A DNA stretch of 64,000 bases from an uncultured Collinsella sp. (GTDB lineage Bacteria > Actinomycetota > Coriobacteriia > Coriobacteriales > Coriobacteriaceae), in the NCBI GenBank assembly GCA_958445065.1, contig CAUCQW010000002.1:1-64000 (forward strand), given 5' to 3'. Below the pieces are notes generated by a model. The model saw only the letters and a program-made list of their open reading frames with translations. It ran no database searches and was not told where the DNA came from. Positions 24,701-32,459 of the stretch are shown here, one piece after another. How positions within the stretch are numbered: the first letter of the stretch is position 1; each line of letters starts with the position of its first letter. A program made the translations under genes and the position numbers.

Positions 24701-25348
24701 CACCGCGATCGTCACGATGCGGTCACGGCGAACGGATCTGGAGGATTTCGCCAGCATGGAGCGAGTCCAAGCGTTGTACTCGCGGCGCAAGACATTGCCG
24801 CGATCGTCACCGGGCACCTCTCGGAATAGCAGGTCGGAGGCGAACTCCTCCGGGCTGACGCGCTTGTTCATGATGAAGATGCCGAGGCGCACCGTATGGT
24901 CGAGGGAGTCGAGATACGCCGCCCATGCCTCGCGCACGCGATATTGGTCCTCGGGTCGTGCGCCCTGATAGTTGACGTCGTCGACCCGCAGGGCGATGGA
25001 GTAGGTCGCCGGATCGATACGCATGACGCCGTCGACCGTTAGCAGCTCGTAGGGCACGAGTTTCGTGGTCGTCCACTTGGGTTGGACGAGCTTTACGTCG
25101 GTCGACAGGGCGGTGTTGACGCCGAGATCGGCCTGGTCCTCATCCGTCTCCCAGGAAGAGCCAAGGGGGATGGATGGCACGTCGGGACCATATTTCGCAA
25201 GATGCTTGTCGCGTTTCTTATTTAGCTTTTTCAGGCGCTTGTCCATTTGGCGCACGCCCTTCGGCCAACCGGCCTCGACGGCGTTCGCGCGGCGCTGTTC
25301 CGCCTCCGCGATCTCACGGTCGAGATCCTCAATCGTCATCCTGCTCAT
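21707..25348 (-). CDS. virB4: VirB4/TraE-family conjugal transfer ATPase
   Basis: A 1,213-aa protein. Residues ~1-60 are charged and coiled-coil-like; the middle carries the VirB4 N-terminal domain and the AAA+ core with Walker A AQPRSGKSFNSK (nt ~23725-23760) and Walker B WLVIDEFQLLLDSP (nt ~23080-23121). The C-terminal ~330 residues are a disordered Gln/Ala/Pro-rich tail, longer than in most VirB4 proteins. VirB4 energises assembly of the type IV secretion channel. The ATG overlaps the stop of the PrgI gene (ATGA). It is preceded by PrgI (VirB3-like) and followed by the wall hydrolase, the standard order in Gram-positive elements. Confidence 0.93.
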   Translation of the reverse strand: MSRMTIEDLDREIAEAEQRRANAVEAGWPKGVRQMDKRLKKLNKKRDKHLAKYGPDVPSIPLGSSWETDEDQADLGVNTALSTDVKLVQPKWTTTKLVPYELLTVDGVMRIDPATYSIALRVDDVNYQGARPEDQYRVREAWAAYLDSLDHTVRLGIFIMNKRVSPEEFASDLLFREVPGDDRGNVLRREYNAWTRSMLAKSSRSVRRDRIVTIAVSADTMERAVPRLSQEADSFLRFMRDLGSDAHILDGQQRLDIIQAMTRQDDNPGTANFERLSGTVGLTTRELVAPSSVLTADGYRGDPRMIVGRRWVKTYDVTLDGYGKTMKDSFISDLTGLPYDLTVAWHIRPWEFSAAISAAENHLHEITEENNTYQFNTSRPEVGYFVDQSNMPPAMREAQEDAEAFRDDLESAEMHAFGVTTVVAVQGRTETELEEACREVEKVFSTHRKPYPDSWRALREESFSTALPIGTPYIPYERTLTTDPLAHMMMFVAAEMNDPGGNIMGLNAETRSFIVYDPVSHEHTNSFTLAQPRSGKSFNSKITRIIPVHLKHPDDDVITIDPEGEYVTPTEYLGGQVIRIAENSGDYINPLDISLAYGSDDPETKSSPVPAKVSFIQSLVRMMASSVNDAQANVLDAAAAYAYNRYLDDPRPENLPTLQDIYDFLMSEQGSDMRDARDLAKLIRRYVTGTLSLFNHPTNVDLQSNLVCFDLHELSSELKPLALLIILDHIWVRVSANRRAGRRTWLVIDEFQLLLDSPYARSQIDRFFTRGGKWDFYINAITQNLSRVLNSEETRYMFQNSPFVTVLQQTSDLLPDFQELFNLSESQTKVLATAHPGEGLYVFKNRVVHFDFPIDQKICPTLYDICTTRPADIKRRVARPVPAKADVDTLDEPEDAPSSSSRPRREEIGRSVPSPAHMAPPPQVRSSDRPASEQFGFNGGDNRDAVAAKNERMEDMDIRDFQDGVSFSRFNTRRLPTEEELRAQAEAELKKLVLNAIDQVFTRESDTHFDDFALALSAAGITLGADPSGDIAFSNGTVALSGSEVGYTLQALVAMSERANGLDAVAEPQRAAFPEQTQSIEEDTEQAASRLDGARQQPVESPARPRTQAQVPQQPVHSATPQQTSAADFMQTGGMYPNQRAAQRRHQAALQATAAPQQPAEQRFNSASVKGAMDTLLNYQNDSGEDVGGVFANPDEISPEGLSEYANGSGFVG

Positions 25349-25815
25349 CTCGGGTTTCTCCTATCGTTATCAATAGAGACCTCAGCCATCGCCTGGGCGA
25401 TTCCCGCCGGCACGGTCTCCTGTTCTACCTTTCTTGCCTTCTTCGCAGCCTTTTCACGGCGCTTCTCCTTGCGCAATTCGGCCCGAGTCTTCTTTGGCGT
25501 CGCGACCTCAAAAGTCGGCACCGCGAGCATGAGCTGATCTGGCTCGGCCCGGTCCTTCAGCATGAGGGGCAGCCATTTTTCCGATTTGAGGCCGTGGTGC
25601 GAATGGAGGCCTATCACGCCGATCGCGACGCAAACCGGTATCGCCAGATATGTGACGGCCTCCAGGTTCCAGCCCCATGCGTATACGCCGTAGATGCCGA
25701 CTGACACGACTGAGGCGGCGGCCAACGCCGCCACTGCAGAGCGCTTGGAAAAATGACCGAAGATGTTTCTCGCGACATAGTTGTTGATATCGTCGCGCAC
25801 GAATGTCTCTGCCAT
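25345..25815 (-). CDS. PrgI-family (VirB3-like) conjugal transfer membrane protein
   Basis: About 156 aa from ATG 25815 (MAETFVRDDINNYVARNIFG); a start at 25842 would overlap the upstream gene. Two transmembrane helices (about 28-46 and 52-72) follow the amphipathic N-terminus, and a basic C-terminal tail (KKTRAELRKEKRREKAAKKA) faces the cytoplasm. This is the PrgI layout, small VirB3-like partners encoded directly before VirB4. The stop overlaps the VirB4 start by 4 bp. Confidence 0.8.
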   Translation of the reverse strand: MAETFVRDDINNYVARNIFGHFSKRSAVAALAAASVVSVGIYGVYAWGWNLEAVTYLAIPVCVAIGVIGLHSHHGLKSEKWLPLMLKDRAEPDQLMLAVPTFEVATPKKTRAELRKEKRREKAAKKARKVEQETVPAGIAQAMAEVSIDNDRRNPR

Positions 25816-25828
25816 TTCATCACCTTCC

Positions 25829-27433
25829 CTAGGCAAGGCCAAACAGGCTGTTGGCGACCATCTTGGACTTGTTGACTATCTCCGTGATGCACAGGACGGC
25901 GCACATCGATGGGATGAGGGCGGCGACGGCATCCCCAAACCCGCTCAGGCTGCTCGTATCAGACGTGATCGGCGCTATGAGCTCGGAGGCCACTGTCATG
26001 ATCAAGGGGATCATGCCGATGGCGATGACAATCATGACCGCCTGGAAGCACACCGCGGCGAAGCGCTTGAGGTACCCGACCCCCATTGCCCTGGACCTGT
26101 CGTCTGCGAAAAATGCAAGGCAGAGTGGGCTCGCCGCCGCCCTGAGATATATCTCGCCGACGCGTACAAAGATGGTAGTGAGTACGCAAAATAGGCAGGC
26201 AACGCAGGCGACAAGGGCCACGATCGCAAGGAGCAGCAGGATAAAGGACGTGCTCGCCTGGGCATACGTCAGAGAGTCGAACGAGGCGATCACTTGCTCT
26301 TTTATGCCGAGGGACTTTGACGCCTCTATGCCGACAGACGCGAGCGCGATGTTCACGACCCTTACCAGATTCTGGGCGAGGATATATATGCATGCGCAGA
26401 TATCCATCGCGTGCACGATGAGGGTGTAGCTCACCGCGAACATCATCACGACGAAGGCGAGGCTTGCCATGATGTCGATACCGGCCATCTTGCGGCGGAC
26501 ATCGAGCTGGTGCATAAGGGCGACGCCGAAAGTCAGGCCAAGAAACGCAAAGGCGTAAGGCTGGAAGGCGTTTTTGGACAACGTCGATGCCATGGTGTAG
26601 AACTGGGCAAAAGGCCCATTGGTGAAATCGGAAGTGAAAGCCGTATCCGCCGTGGAGGACACCAACGAAATACACCATTCGGCGAGACTGGTAGCATTCT
26701 CGGCAAGTCCGCGGCAGAAGGACCATGCCAAATTTTCGGCAGAATACTTAAAGAATTCAAAATTTAGAGCGAATTTGGGCGGATGATCCTTGATTAACTG
26801 GTTTTCCAAGTCCTCCGGGTCCTTTGCTGCCGAGTCTTTGTCGGTATGAGGTCCGCCACCGGTTCCAGTGGATTCCTGTCCAGTTGCCGCGGCTTTTGCT
26901 ATCTCCCAGCCATCAGGGGCCCAACTTGGCGCCAAGCTCTTCAGAAACTCACTATCGCTCAAACTTCCGCTCAGCTTTTTTGTTTTGGCGGTTTTTGAAC
27001 TTACAGTTTTACCGTTCTTATCGACATAGATCGGGCCATTAAGATTTGCGCTTCCGTTTCCGATTTTCACCTCATATCTGATTTCATGAGCGGTGATGTT
27101 GCCATGTTTAAAGTCTATAAACTTGTCTTTTTCAATATCTGACCAACGGATGACGACATAGCGCTTAGAGTCTGTTGCCTGGGAACCTGAAACATCAAGC
27201 GAGTCTCTTACAGACCACTGACCCTTTTGCGCAGCATATGCGATGCCAGACAGCGCGCAGCCCAGCACCAGCAGGGCAACGCTGACAACCGCGAAGCGAA
27301 AAATGCACTCCGACCACTTTATGCATCGCCTGTCGAGCTCGTATTCCCCGTATGGTTCCGTCGGCCTTGGCGACCGGTCATCCCCGATAGGGGAGCCGGC
27401 GGCGAAGGCGAGCAACCTCTCCCGAATACTCAT
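25829..27433 (-). CDS. VirB6/TrbL-like polytopic conjugal transfer protein
   Basis: A 534-aa protein. A short cytoplasmic N-terminus precedes a transmembrane helix (about 46-68), then an extracytoplasmic domain of ~170 residues that is noticeably richer in A/T, then five to six transmembrane helices (about 290-525) with long alanine-rich segments such as ILLLLAIVALVACVACLFCV and RAAASPLCLAFFADDRSRAM. This is the VirB6/TrbL inner-membrane channel arrangement. It lies between the Maff2-like and PrgI genes. The extracytoplasmic insertion (KRYVVIRWSDIEKDKFIDF...) is unusual and AT-richer than the rest, which suggests separate acquisition. Confidence 0.8.
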   Translation of the reverse strand: MSIRERLLAFAAGSPIGDDRSPRPTEPYGEYELDRRCIKWSECIFRFAVVSVALLVLGCALSGIAYAAQKGQWSVRDSLDVSGSQATDSKRYVVIRWSDIEKDKFIDFKHGNITAHEIRYEVKIGNGSANLNGPIYVDKNGKTVSSKTAKTKKLSGSLSDSEFLKSLAPSWAPDGWEIAKAAATGQESTGTGGGPHTDKDSAAKDPEDLENQLIKDHPPKFALNFEFFKYSAENLAWSFCRGLAENATSLAEWCISLVSSTADTAFTSDFTNGPFAQFYTMASTLSKNAFQPYAFAFLGLTFGVALMHQLDVRRKMAGIDIMASLAFVVMMFAVSYTLIVHAMDICACIYILAQNLVRVVNIALASVGIEASKSLGIKEQVIASFDSLTYAQASTSFILLLLAIVALVACVACLFCVLTTIFVRVGEIYLRAAASPLCLAFFADDRSRAMGVGYLKRFAAVCFQAVMIVIAIGMIPLIMTVASELIAPITSDTSSLSGFGDAVAALIPSMCAVLCITEIVNKSKMVANSLFGLA

Positions 27434-27651
27434 TATTGAATGATGCCGTTAAAAAGCTGGGAGATGATGTGGGACACGCCGCATCCGGCAATGAATACGC
27501 CGGCGAGCACCTGCCACCATTCGGTACCGTGGCCGGGACGTCCCTTGGTCTTTTCCTCAAGCAGGTTGTATACACCCCACAGGGCAAACAGAGAACCACC
27601 GGCAATCATGAGATTCTCAAAGGATGTGACGATTTGTGTAAGCTGTTCCAT
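27433..27651 (-). CDS. Maff2-like small membrane protein (VirB2-like position)
   Basis: A 72-aa protein with two hydrophobic helices (about 14-31 and 48-70) joined by a polar loop: MIAGGSLFALWGVYNLLEEK, then WWQVLAGVFIAGCGVSHIIS. The pattern 'IA.G...G.WGV.NL.E......Q...G......I' is that of Maff2/DUF6133 proteins encoded between VirD4 and VirB6 in Gram-positive conjugative elements, possibly the small pilin-like subunit. Stop and start of the neighbours overlap by one base. Confidence 0.75.
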   Translation of the reverse strand: MEQLTQIVTSFENLMIAGGSLFALWGVYNLLEEKTKGRPGHGTEWWQVLAGVFIAGCGVSHIISQLFNGIIQ

Positions 27652-27694
27652 TTAAATGTCCTTCCCTAGGATTTGCGATATCTATTCATGCGCC

Positions 27695-29668
27695 CTAATA
27701 GGCGTCGATGACGATGGTCTTGGGGTTTGCTCGGTCGATGAGCACGACGTCCTCAGGTGTGGACGCGTCAGGTTCCTTCGCATGCTTCCTGGAGCGCGCC
27801 CACTCAAGCATGTCGGTCTTGCCGGCGGCGAGATACTCCTTGCGCCGGGGGTGGATCTCCGGGTCGGCCTTGAGGTCGCGGAACCACATTCCCTGCTTGT
27901 AGTGGGTCACGCACTCGTCAGGGGACAGGCCATCCTCCTCGTTGAAGCTGTAGAGCTCCTCGGGGCTCATAAGCGGGACCTTGACGTATCTCGTACTCTC
28001 ATTGATGGATTTGCCGCTTGCGGAATTCGAGACGGAGTAATCGGTGAACTTCTTCGTGGTGTTGCCCATCTCACGAGATATCTGCTCGCAGTCGGAAAAG
28101 AGGGAGGAACCCATGTACATGAAAATGGCCGAGTTTGCACGGATGGATTCCGACTGCTTACCGTACCGGGCCTCGAGCTGCTTGCCGTCCTGTACGATAG
28201 CGCAGAGGTTGATCCAAAACTTACGGCTCTCGGCGAACAGCTTCTCGAGGTCAGGGATCTTACCTATCTGGGCGAGCTCGTCGAGATAGCAATAAAGGGG
28301 GATCTCAAGATGGCCGATGCCGTTCGTGGATCCGATATCCTTCGAGATATCGAACAGCTGGTTCAGGGCCATCGCGGCGACAAAGTCATAGGGGCCGCCG
28401 CCGGACTTGATACAGAAGAATATGGCGCGCTTGCGCTTGTCGATAGACTGCAGGTCGAGCTCGTCGCGACCCAGCATCTTCCTGATCGCTGGGTTGTTGA
28501 GTCTCTGCAGGCGGGCCGCGCACGAGGACACGACTGCCGCCATCTGCTCGGGGGCGCCGGCGTTGGCCTTGAAGGTGCGGTAGTTGGTGAGGACGGAGTT
28601 CTCGGGGAGGGACTCGTCGTCGAGCGCGTCCTCGCCGTAGGTATCGATGATGTACTGCGCGAACCCATCAAAGCCGTCGCGCTCGCGGGTACCCTCGAAG
28701 ACGAGGTCGAGCTTGTTGATGCCCTCGGCGCCGTCGGCCTTGGCCATCGCCAAGTAGTCGATAATGCCCGGAAGGGTGCAGTCCGCGGTATTGCCGTTGG
28801 CCTTGAACCAAAAGACGAACATGCCGCAGACGCAGGTGTAGAAATTCTTCTCCATGTCGATGAAGAACTGCTGGTCGCCGCGCGTGTCCTCACCTTTGGT
28901 GTTCGCAATGAACATATTGACCAGCGAGTTGATGGACGTGACGTCACGGCAGTTGATGAGCGGGTTGTAGGGGGTAGAGGCCAGGATGTGCTCCTCGTCG
29001 CGCAGGTCGATGACCTGCACCTCATAGCCGTTTTTCTCCAAAAAGGCGGCAGATGCGCGGAAAAGCTCGCCAGACGGATCGGTGAAGACCATGTTGCCGT
29101 TCATCTGCATGATCTGGTTGGTCACGAATCGGTATGACTTGCCAGCACCCGATCCGGCCATGATGAACATGTTGCGGTTAGGCACCTGGCTCTCACGCCT
29201 GATCGGGTCCTTCTTGTCATTGACGATTGAGGTACCGGCAACCTTGCTGTTGAGCGACAGGATGATATTGTCGTCCTCGACCGTCTCGCACCAGTCGGGG
29301 ACGGGCCAGTCGTCAGTCGCCTTGTTATGCGAGTACAGCAGGCGCTCTTGGGCGGTGGAGAAGCGCTGGGATCCGTATTGCTTGGCGGGAGATATGTCCT
29401 CGCCGGGCGCTTCCTTCTTGAGGAAGACGGCCAGCGCGAACGCGAGGGACGTTGCGGCAGAAATCAGCAACGGGAGCCCACCGAAGTAGATGCCTAAGGG
29501 TCGCCGGGATGCCGACCATGCGATGAAGGCCACGACGTCATCGGGTGCGTCCATGCCGTTGATTCCGAGCATGACCTTCTGGACCGTAAGGTTTACGATC
29601 CAGAAGGCGGCCGCCCCCAGCACGACGGCTCCGATTGCCCTCGTTATGTCCAGCTTGGGCAACTTCAT
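27695..29668 (-). CDS. virD4: VirD4/TraG-family type IV coupling protein
   Basis: A 657-aa protein with two N-terminal transmembrane helices (about 13-33 and 57-80), Walker A MAGSGAGKSYRFVTNQ (nt ~29115-29165) and Walker B CYLDELAQIGKIPDLE (nt ~28240-28290). The TraG-specific C-terminal region with ESIRANSAIFMYMGSS is present. Coupling proteins bring the relaxase-DNA complex to the mating channel and pump the DNA. It directly follows the PcfB gene (3-bp gap), which matches the PcfB-PcfC order of enterococcal-type systems. Confidence 0.95.
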   Translation of the reverse strand: MKLPKLDITRAIGAVVLGAAAFWIVNLTVQKVMLGINGMDAPDDVVAFIAWSASRRPLGIYFGGLPLLISAATSLAFALAVFLKKEAPGEDISPAKQYGSQRFSTAQERLLYSHNKATDDWPVPDWCETVEDDNIILSLNSKVAGTSIVNDKKDPIRRESQVPNRNMFIMAGSGAGKSYRFVTNQIMQMNGNMVFTDPSGELFRASAAFLEKNGYEVQVIDLRDEEHILASTPYNPLINCRDVTSINSLVNMFIANTKGEDTRGDQQFFIDMEKNFYTCVCGMFVFWFKANGNTADCTLPGIIDYLAMAKADGAEGINKLDLVFEGTRERDGFDGFAQYIIDTYGEDALDDESLPENSVLTNYRTFKANAGAPEQMAAVVSSCAARLQRLNNPAIRKMLGRDELDLQSIDKRKRAIFFCIKSGGGPYDFVAAMALNQLFDISKDIGSTNGIGHLEIPLYCYLDELAQIGKIPDLEKLFAESRKFWINLCAIVQDGKQLEARYGKQSESIRANSAIFMYMGSSLFSDCEQISREMGNTTKKFTDYSVSNSASGKSINESTRYVKVPLMSPEELYSFNEEDGLSPDECVTHYKQGMWFRDLKADPEIHPRRKEYLAAGKTDMLEWARSRKHAKEPDASTPEDVVLIDRANPKTIVIDAY

Positions 29669-29671
29669 GAA

Positions 29672-30739
29672 TTACCTCTTGACCCGCTTGTTGAGAGTTC
29701 GGGAGTGCGTGGCCGGACGGTTCTGATTTCCGATCTGGTGACGGTTCGCCTTGCGGTCGGCGGCGTCGCGCATATTGGCGGCGCGAATGACCTCGTGCGA
29801 GCCCATCTGCTTGGTGCGTCCTGGGCGCTGCTGCAGCTTAACCGATCCCTCGAAGGCCTCACGGTCCTTCAGGGTCTCGATCTGGGAATGGCATCGAACG
29901 AGCGCGTCGGAGCGTCCCTCGATAAACGCCCCCTTGCCGTCTCCCTCGCAGACCTGGTTTCCGATTTTCGCCAGACGGCCGTCGGAATCGGTGATCCTGA
30001 AGGCACCGGCCGTTGTCATGGCGGCGGTGTAGACAGTGCCGTCCCAACCGGTGAATTTACGCTTGTACATGCCATCGGACTGGTCGAGCTTCCAAGACTC
30101 CCCGAGGTATTCGATGCTTTCCGGCGCGGGCGGCAGGCCAACCGGAGGGAGGCCAACGGCGGGAAGCCCGATTGCGGGAAGCGCTGGATACTCTTTTAAT
30201 TGCTCAGACGAGCGCTCATTACGCGGATTGACCGACTGGGGGCCGTTGCCCTTCTCGACCGGTCCCCTCATGGCGCTATCCACGTCGGCATTCGAGATAA
30301 GCTTTCTCTGGATAGCCGTCTCGATGCAGGCGGCAAGGGCCTCCTGGTCCTTCATCTTGTATTCGATTGCGAAATAGCCGGTCGCCGGGTCTTCGAAAAC
30401 CGCGAACCCGATGCGGTGCCTGCGGCAGATGTCGGAAAGGAGCGACAGGTCGCTGCGGTCGAGCGCGCCCTCCTTGCCGAGGTTGACGAGCTTGATGACG
30501 TCGTTGCGGTCGCGCCTCAACGTATGCTCGGTCACAAGGCCGTAGCGTCCGAGGCCATTTACATGGCTGAACGCATGGTTCGCGCCGCGCTGGGCCGTTC
30601 TGCCAGCAGTGCCGGCAACCTTGCCGGTGCCGCGCGCCAGCGCCCTCATCGTAAGAATGAGAACCTCACGCGCCGGCGGCATAACAGCCTGCCCGAGCAT
30701 GAGCAAGACACGCATGGCTTCTTCGTTCTCTCCGGGCAT
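29672..30739 (-). CDS. pcfB: PcfB-like (DUF3801) relaxosome accessory protein
   Basis: A 355-aa protein from ATG 30739, which has AAGGAGG 8 nt upstream; longer in-frame starts run through a strong hairpin. The N-terminal part (MRVLLMLGQAVMPPAREVLI, then LGRYGLVTEHTLRRDRNDVI, then LSLLSDICRRHRIGFAVFED) follows the DUF3801/PcfB pattern of an alpha/beta domain that scores a short 'non-canonical residue' core. The middle has a Pro-rich linker (PAIGLPAVGLPPVGLPPAPE) and the end is very basic. PcfB bridges relaxase and coupling protein. It is the first gene of the coupling-protein/channel operon. Confidence 0.65.
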   Translation of the reverse strand: MPGENEEAMRVLLMLGQAVMPPAREVLILTMRALARGTGKVAGTAGRTAQRGANHAFSHVNGLGRYGLVTEHTLRRDRNDVIKLVNLGKEGALDRSDLSLLSDICRRHRIGFAVFEDPATGYFAIEYKMKDQEALAACIETAIQRKLISNADVDSAMRGPVEKGNGPQSVNPRNERSSEQLKEYPALPAIGLPAVGLPPVGLPPAPESIEYLGESWKLDQSDGMYKRKFTGWDGTVYTAAMTTAGAFRITDSDGRLAKIGNQVCEGDGKGAFIEGRSDALVRCHSQIETLKDREAFEGSVKLQQRPGRTKQMGSHEVIRAANMRDAADRKANRHQIGNQNRPATHSRTLNKRVKR

Positions 30740-30767
30740 TGCTGGTACCTCCTTCCGGCGATGTGCA

Positions 30768-30795
30768 TTGGGGCCGCACGCTCGGGCGGCCCCAA
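30768..30795 (-). other. 10-bp perfect hairpin in the 5' leader of the conjugation operon
   Basis: TTGGGGCCGC (30768-30777) pairs with GCGGCCCCAA (30786-30795) around an 8-nt loop. It lies 28 bp upstream of the PcfB start, between the repeated TGTCACC motif and the ribosome binding site. There is no U-tract on the minus strand, so it is not a simple terminator. It might stabilise the mRNA or serve attenuation. Confidence 0.5.
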
Positions 30796-30833
30796 ATACA
30801 GTTTTCGCCATATAGGCCACCCGTGCAGACCGG

Positions 30834-30853
30834 TTTGGTGCCACAGGGTGACA
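30834..30853 (-). promoter_or_regulatory. Repeated motif TGTCACC-N3-TGGCACCAAA, copy 3 (ahead of conjugation operon)
   Basis: On the minus strand the sequence reads TGTCACC-CTG-TGGCACCAAA. It lies 94 bp upstream of the PcfB start. A TATATG hexamer about 23 bp downstream could be a -10. Same motif as at 949 and 9091. Confidence 0.5.
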
Positions 30854-30858
30854 ATTTC

Positions 30859-31467
30859 CTAGATATGCCTGTAAGCTCCGGGGCGTTTGACATTTGCCCC
30901 CGGATGTCTATGGCCTTCGATGATCGATTCGGCGTGTCGATATAAATACCTGGTAGCCAAGGCATCGGCGAGAGCGGTATGGGGCGCCCCCTCGAAGCTA
31001 TAGCCCACGGCATCTGCCGCAGAGGTCAGCCTCCATCGGGTATGAGTCTCCGAAAACGGGCCGTATGCGCGCCCGAAGGCCTCCATCGCATCGACTACCT
31101 TCGTCGTCTGCGGTATAACGACGCCCTCGTTCTCGAGAAAACCAAGGTCAAAGTTGACATTCCATCCGACAATCTTCTCAGTACGGTCGAATAGGAACTG
31201 AACGGCCTCTAGATATCTTTCAAAGGGCTTATAGCCCGCCACGGAGGCAGGGGAGATATGGTTCACGCGCTCGGCGTCGGGCCATTCCGTCTTATGCTGC
31301 GGCATGACACGTAGATGAACCGTCGAGGGTGAGTCTTGGCCTTCGATATCGAGAACCATGGCGAGCGTCAGGATCTCATCGCCGCCGGCTGGATCGAGCC
31401 CAGTGGTCTCCGTGTCGATTGTCATGCACTCGATATGGGAGTCGAACGGGATAAGGCTAATGTTCAT
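30859..31467 (-). CDS. DnaQ-like DEDDh 3'-5' exonuclease
   Basis: A 202-aa single-domain exonuclease. ExoI motif IDTETTGLDPAGGDE is at residues ~16-30, ExoII WNVNFDLGFLENEG near 100-113, and ExoIII with the active-site His in HTALADALATRYLY near 163-176, so all DEDDh residues appear present. Free-standing exonucleases of this type are common in mobile elements and may trim 3' ends during transfer or repair. It follows the 294-aa gene by 14 bp and precedes the motif-controlled PcfB operon by ~120 bp. Confidence 0.88.
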   Translation of the reverse strand: MNISLIPFDSHIECMTIDTETTGLDPAGGDEILTLAMVLDIEGQDSPSTVHLRVMPQHKTEWPDAERVNHISPASVAGYKPFERYLEAVQFLFDRTEKIVGWNVNFDLGFLENEGVVIPQTTKVVDAMEAFGRAYGPFSETHTRWRLTSAADAVGYSFEGAPHTALADALATRYLYRHAESIIEGHRHPGANVKRPGAYRHI

Positions 31468-31481
31468 CGTAGTGCGCCCCC

Positions 31482-32366
31482 TTATGACTGCCCATAGTGA
31501 AAGTAGGCGGTGCGGTCGGGGGCCGTGGTGTGAAGCGCTCCCTCGGTGCCGCCGCCTAGCTTCTTGCTGATCTGCGCGATGAGGTTTTTCGTTCCCGGCA
31601 TCACGTGGGCACGTTCGGTCTTGAGTTCGCTCTCTTCGACAAATCCGTCATTGAGAGAGTCCTCCCACTCATCCTGCTCTCCCTCGGTGTAGTAGACAGG
31701 GGCATCGGGATCGTTATCGATAGCCTGAGAAGCAAGTGTATCGATGTAGCCCGCTTCACCCCTCACGGCGGCGCTGATAACCTCGTCGGTAAGCGGGCCG
31801 CCGTTCGCGATGTATTCGTAGAGGCTCTGGTCGAGGGGGTCGGGAATCACGCGCACGAACTGCTCGTCTGTGACATAGCCATCGTCGCCGATCCTGTACT
31901 GGCCGTAGGGGCCAGCCGGCCAGTTCATGGCGATGTGTGTGAGCTCAGTGTCTGCCATGACATAGAATTTCATGACGGCGAGCTTCTGGTCATGCGAGAT
32001 GTAGTCCTGGACGGCAATGGCAGCCTTAGGATTGATATGGGCACGATCGGACGGCGAGAGCTCAAGCCCGTGCTCGACCTCATATGCGGCCTGGGCGGTT
32101 GAAGACGTGAATAGGGCCTGCGCAAGCAGCCAGGACTTCTGGTCGGCATTCGTATTGGGAGCAATACCGTCAAATGCAACCTCGGCCACGGCCGCAAGAA
32201 GACTCGGCTCGGCCATAATCGCGCCAAGCGTGGCGACGGCCGGCCACTTAAGGTGGCTCTCGCATCGCTGCGGGTCCATGATCTGCTCGCACACGTTATT
32301 GTAGATGTGGTCGAGATTGAGCAGGCCTAGCCCTGCCGCCGCTCCCGACCTGTCCAGCTTGTCCAT
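31482..32366 (-). CDS. Hypothetical protein, 294 aa
   Basis: I do not recognise the family. The protein is soluble and acidic, helical in the first 200 residues (LLNLDHIYNNVCEQIMDPQR, then AVATLGAIMAEPSLLAAVAE), with a charged C-terminal segment rich in Glu/Asp (TEGEQDEWEDSLNDGFVEES). No signal peptide or membrane segment. A LexA-like box lies 70 bp upstream of the ATG, so it is likely the first gene of an SOS-responsive unit that also includes the exonuclease gene. Confidence 0.6.
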   Translation of the reverse strand: MDKLDRSGAAAGLGLLNLDHIYNNVCEQIMDPQRCESHLKWPAVATLGAIMAEPSLLAAVAEVAFDGIAPNTNADQKSWLLAQALFTSSTAQAAYEVEHGLELSPSDRAHINPKAAIAVQDYISHDQKLAVMKFYVMADTELTHIAMNWPAGPYGQYRIGDDGYVTDEQFVRVIPDPLDQSLYEYIANGGPLTDEVISAAVRGEAGYIDTLASQAIDNDPDAPVYYTEGEQDEWEDSLNDGFVEESELKTERAHVMPGTKNLIAQISKKLGGGTEGALHTTAPDRTAYFHYGQS

Positions 32367-32436
32367 ACGGCTCTCCCTTCGGTCATAGTTCCGTTGGTTT
32401 TATCGTCCGCCCTGAGGCATGGCGATGAGAGCCGTT

Positions 32437-32448
32437 GAACAAGTGTTC
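32437..32448. promoter_or_regulatory. LexA-like (SOS) box, site 3
   Basis: GAACAAGTGTTC, identical to the 12-mer at 18138-18149 and at nearly the same distance (70 bp) from the start codon of the downstream minus-strand gene. Confidence 0.5.
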
Positions 32449-32459
32449 CTAGATTTTGG

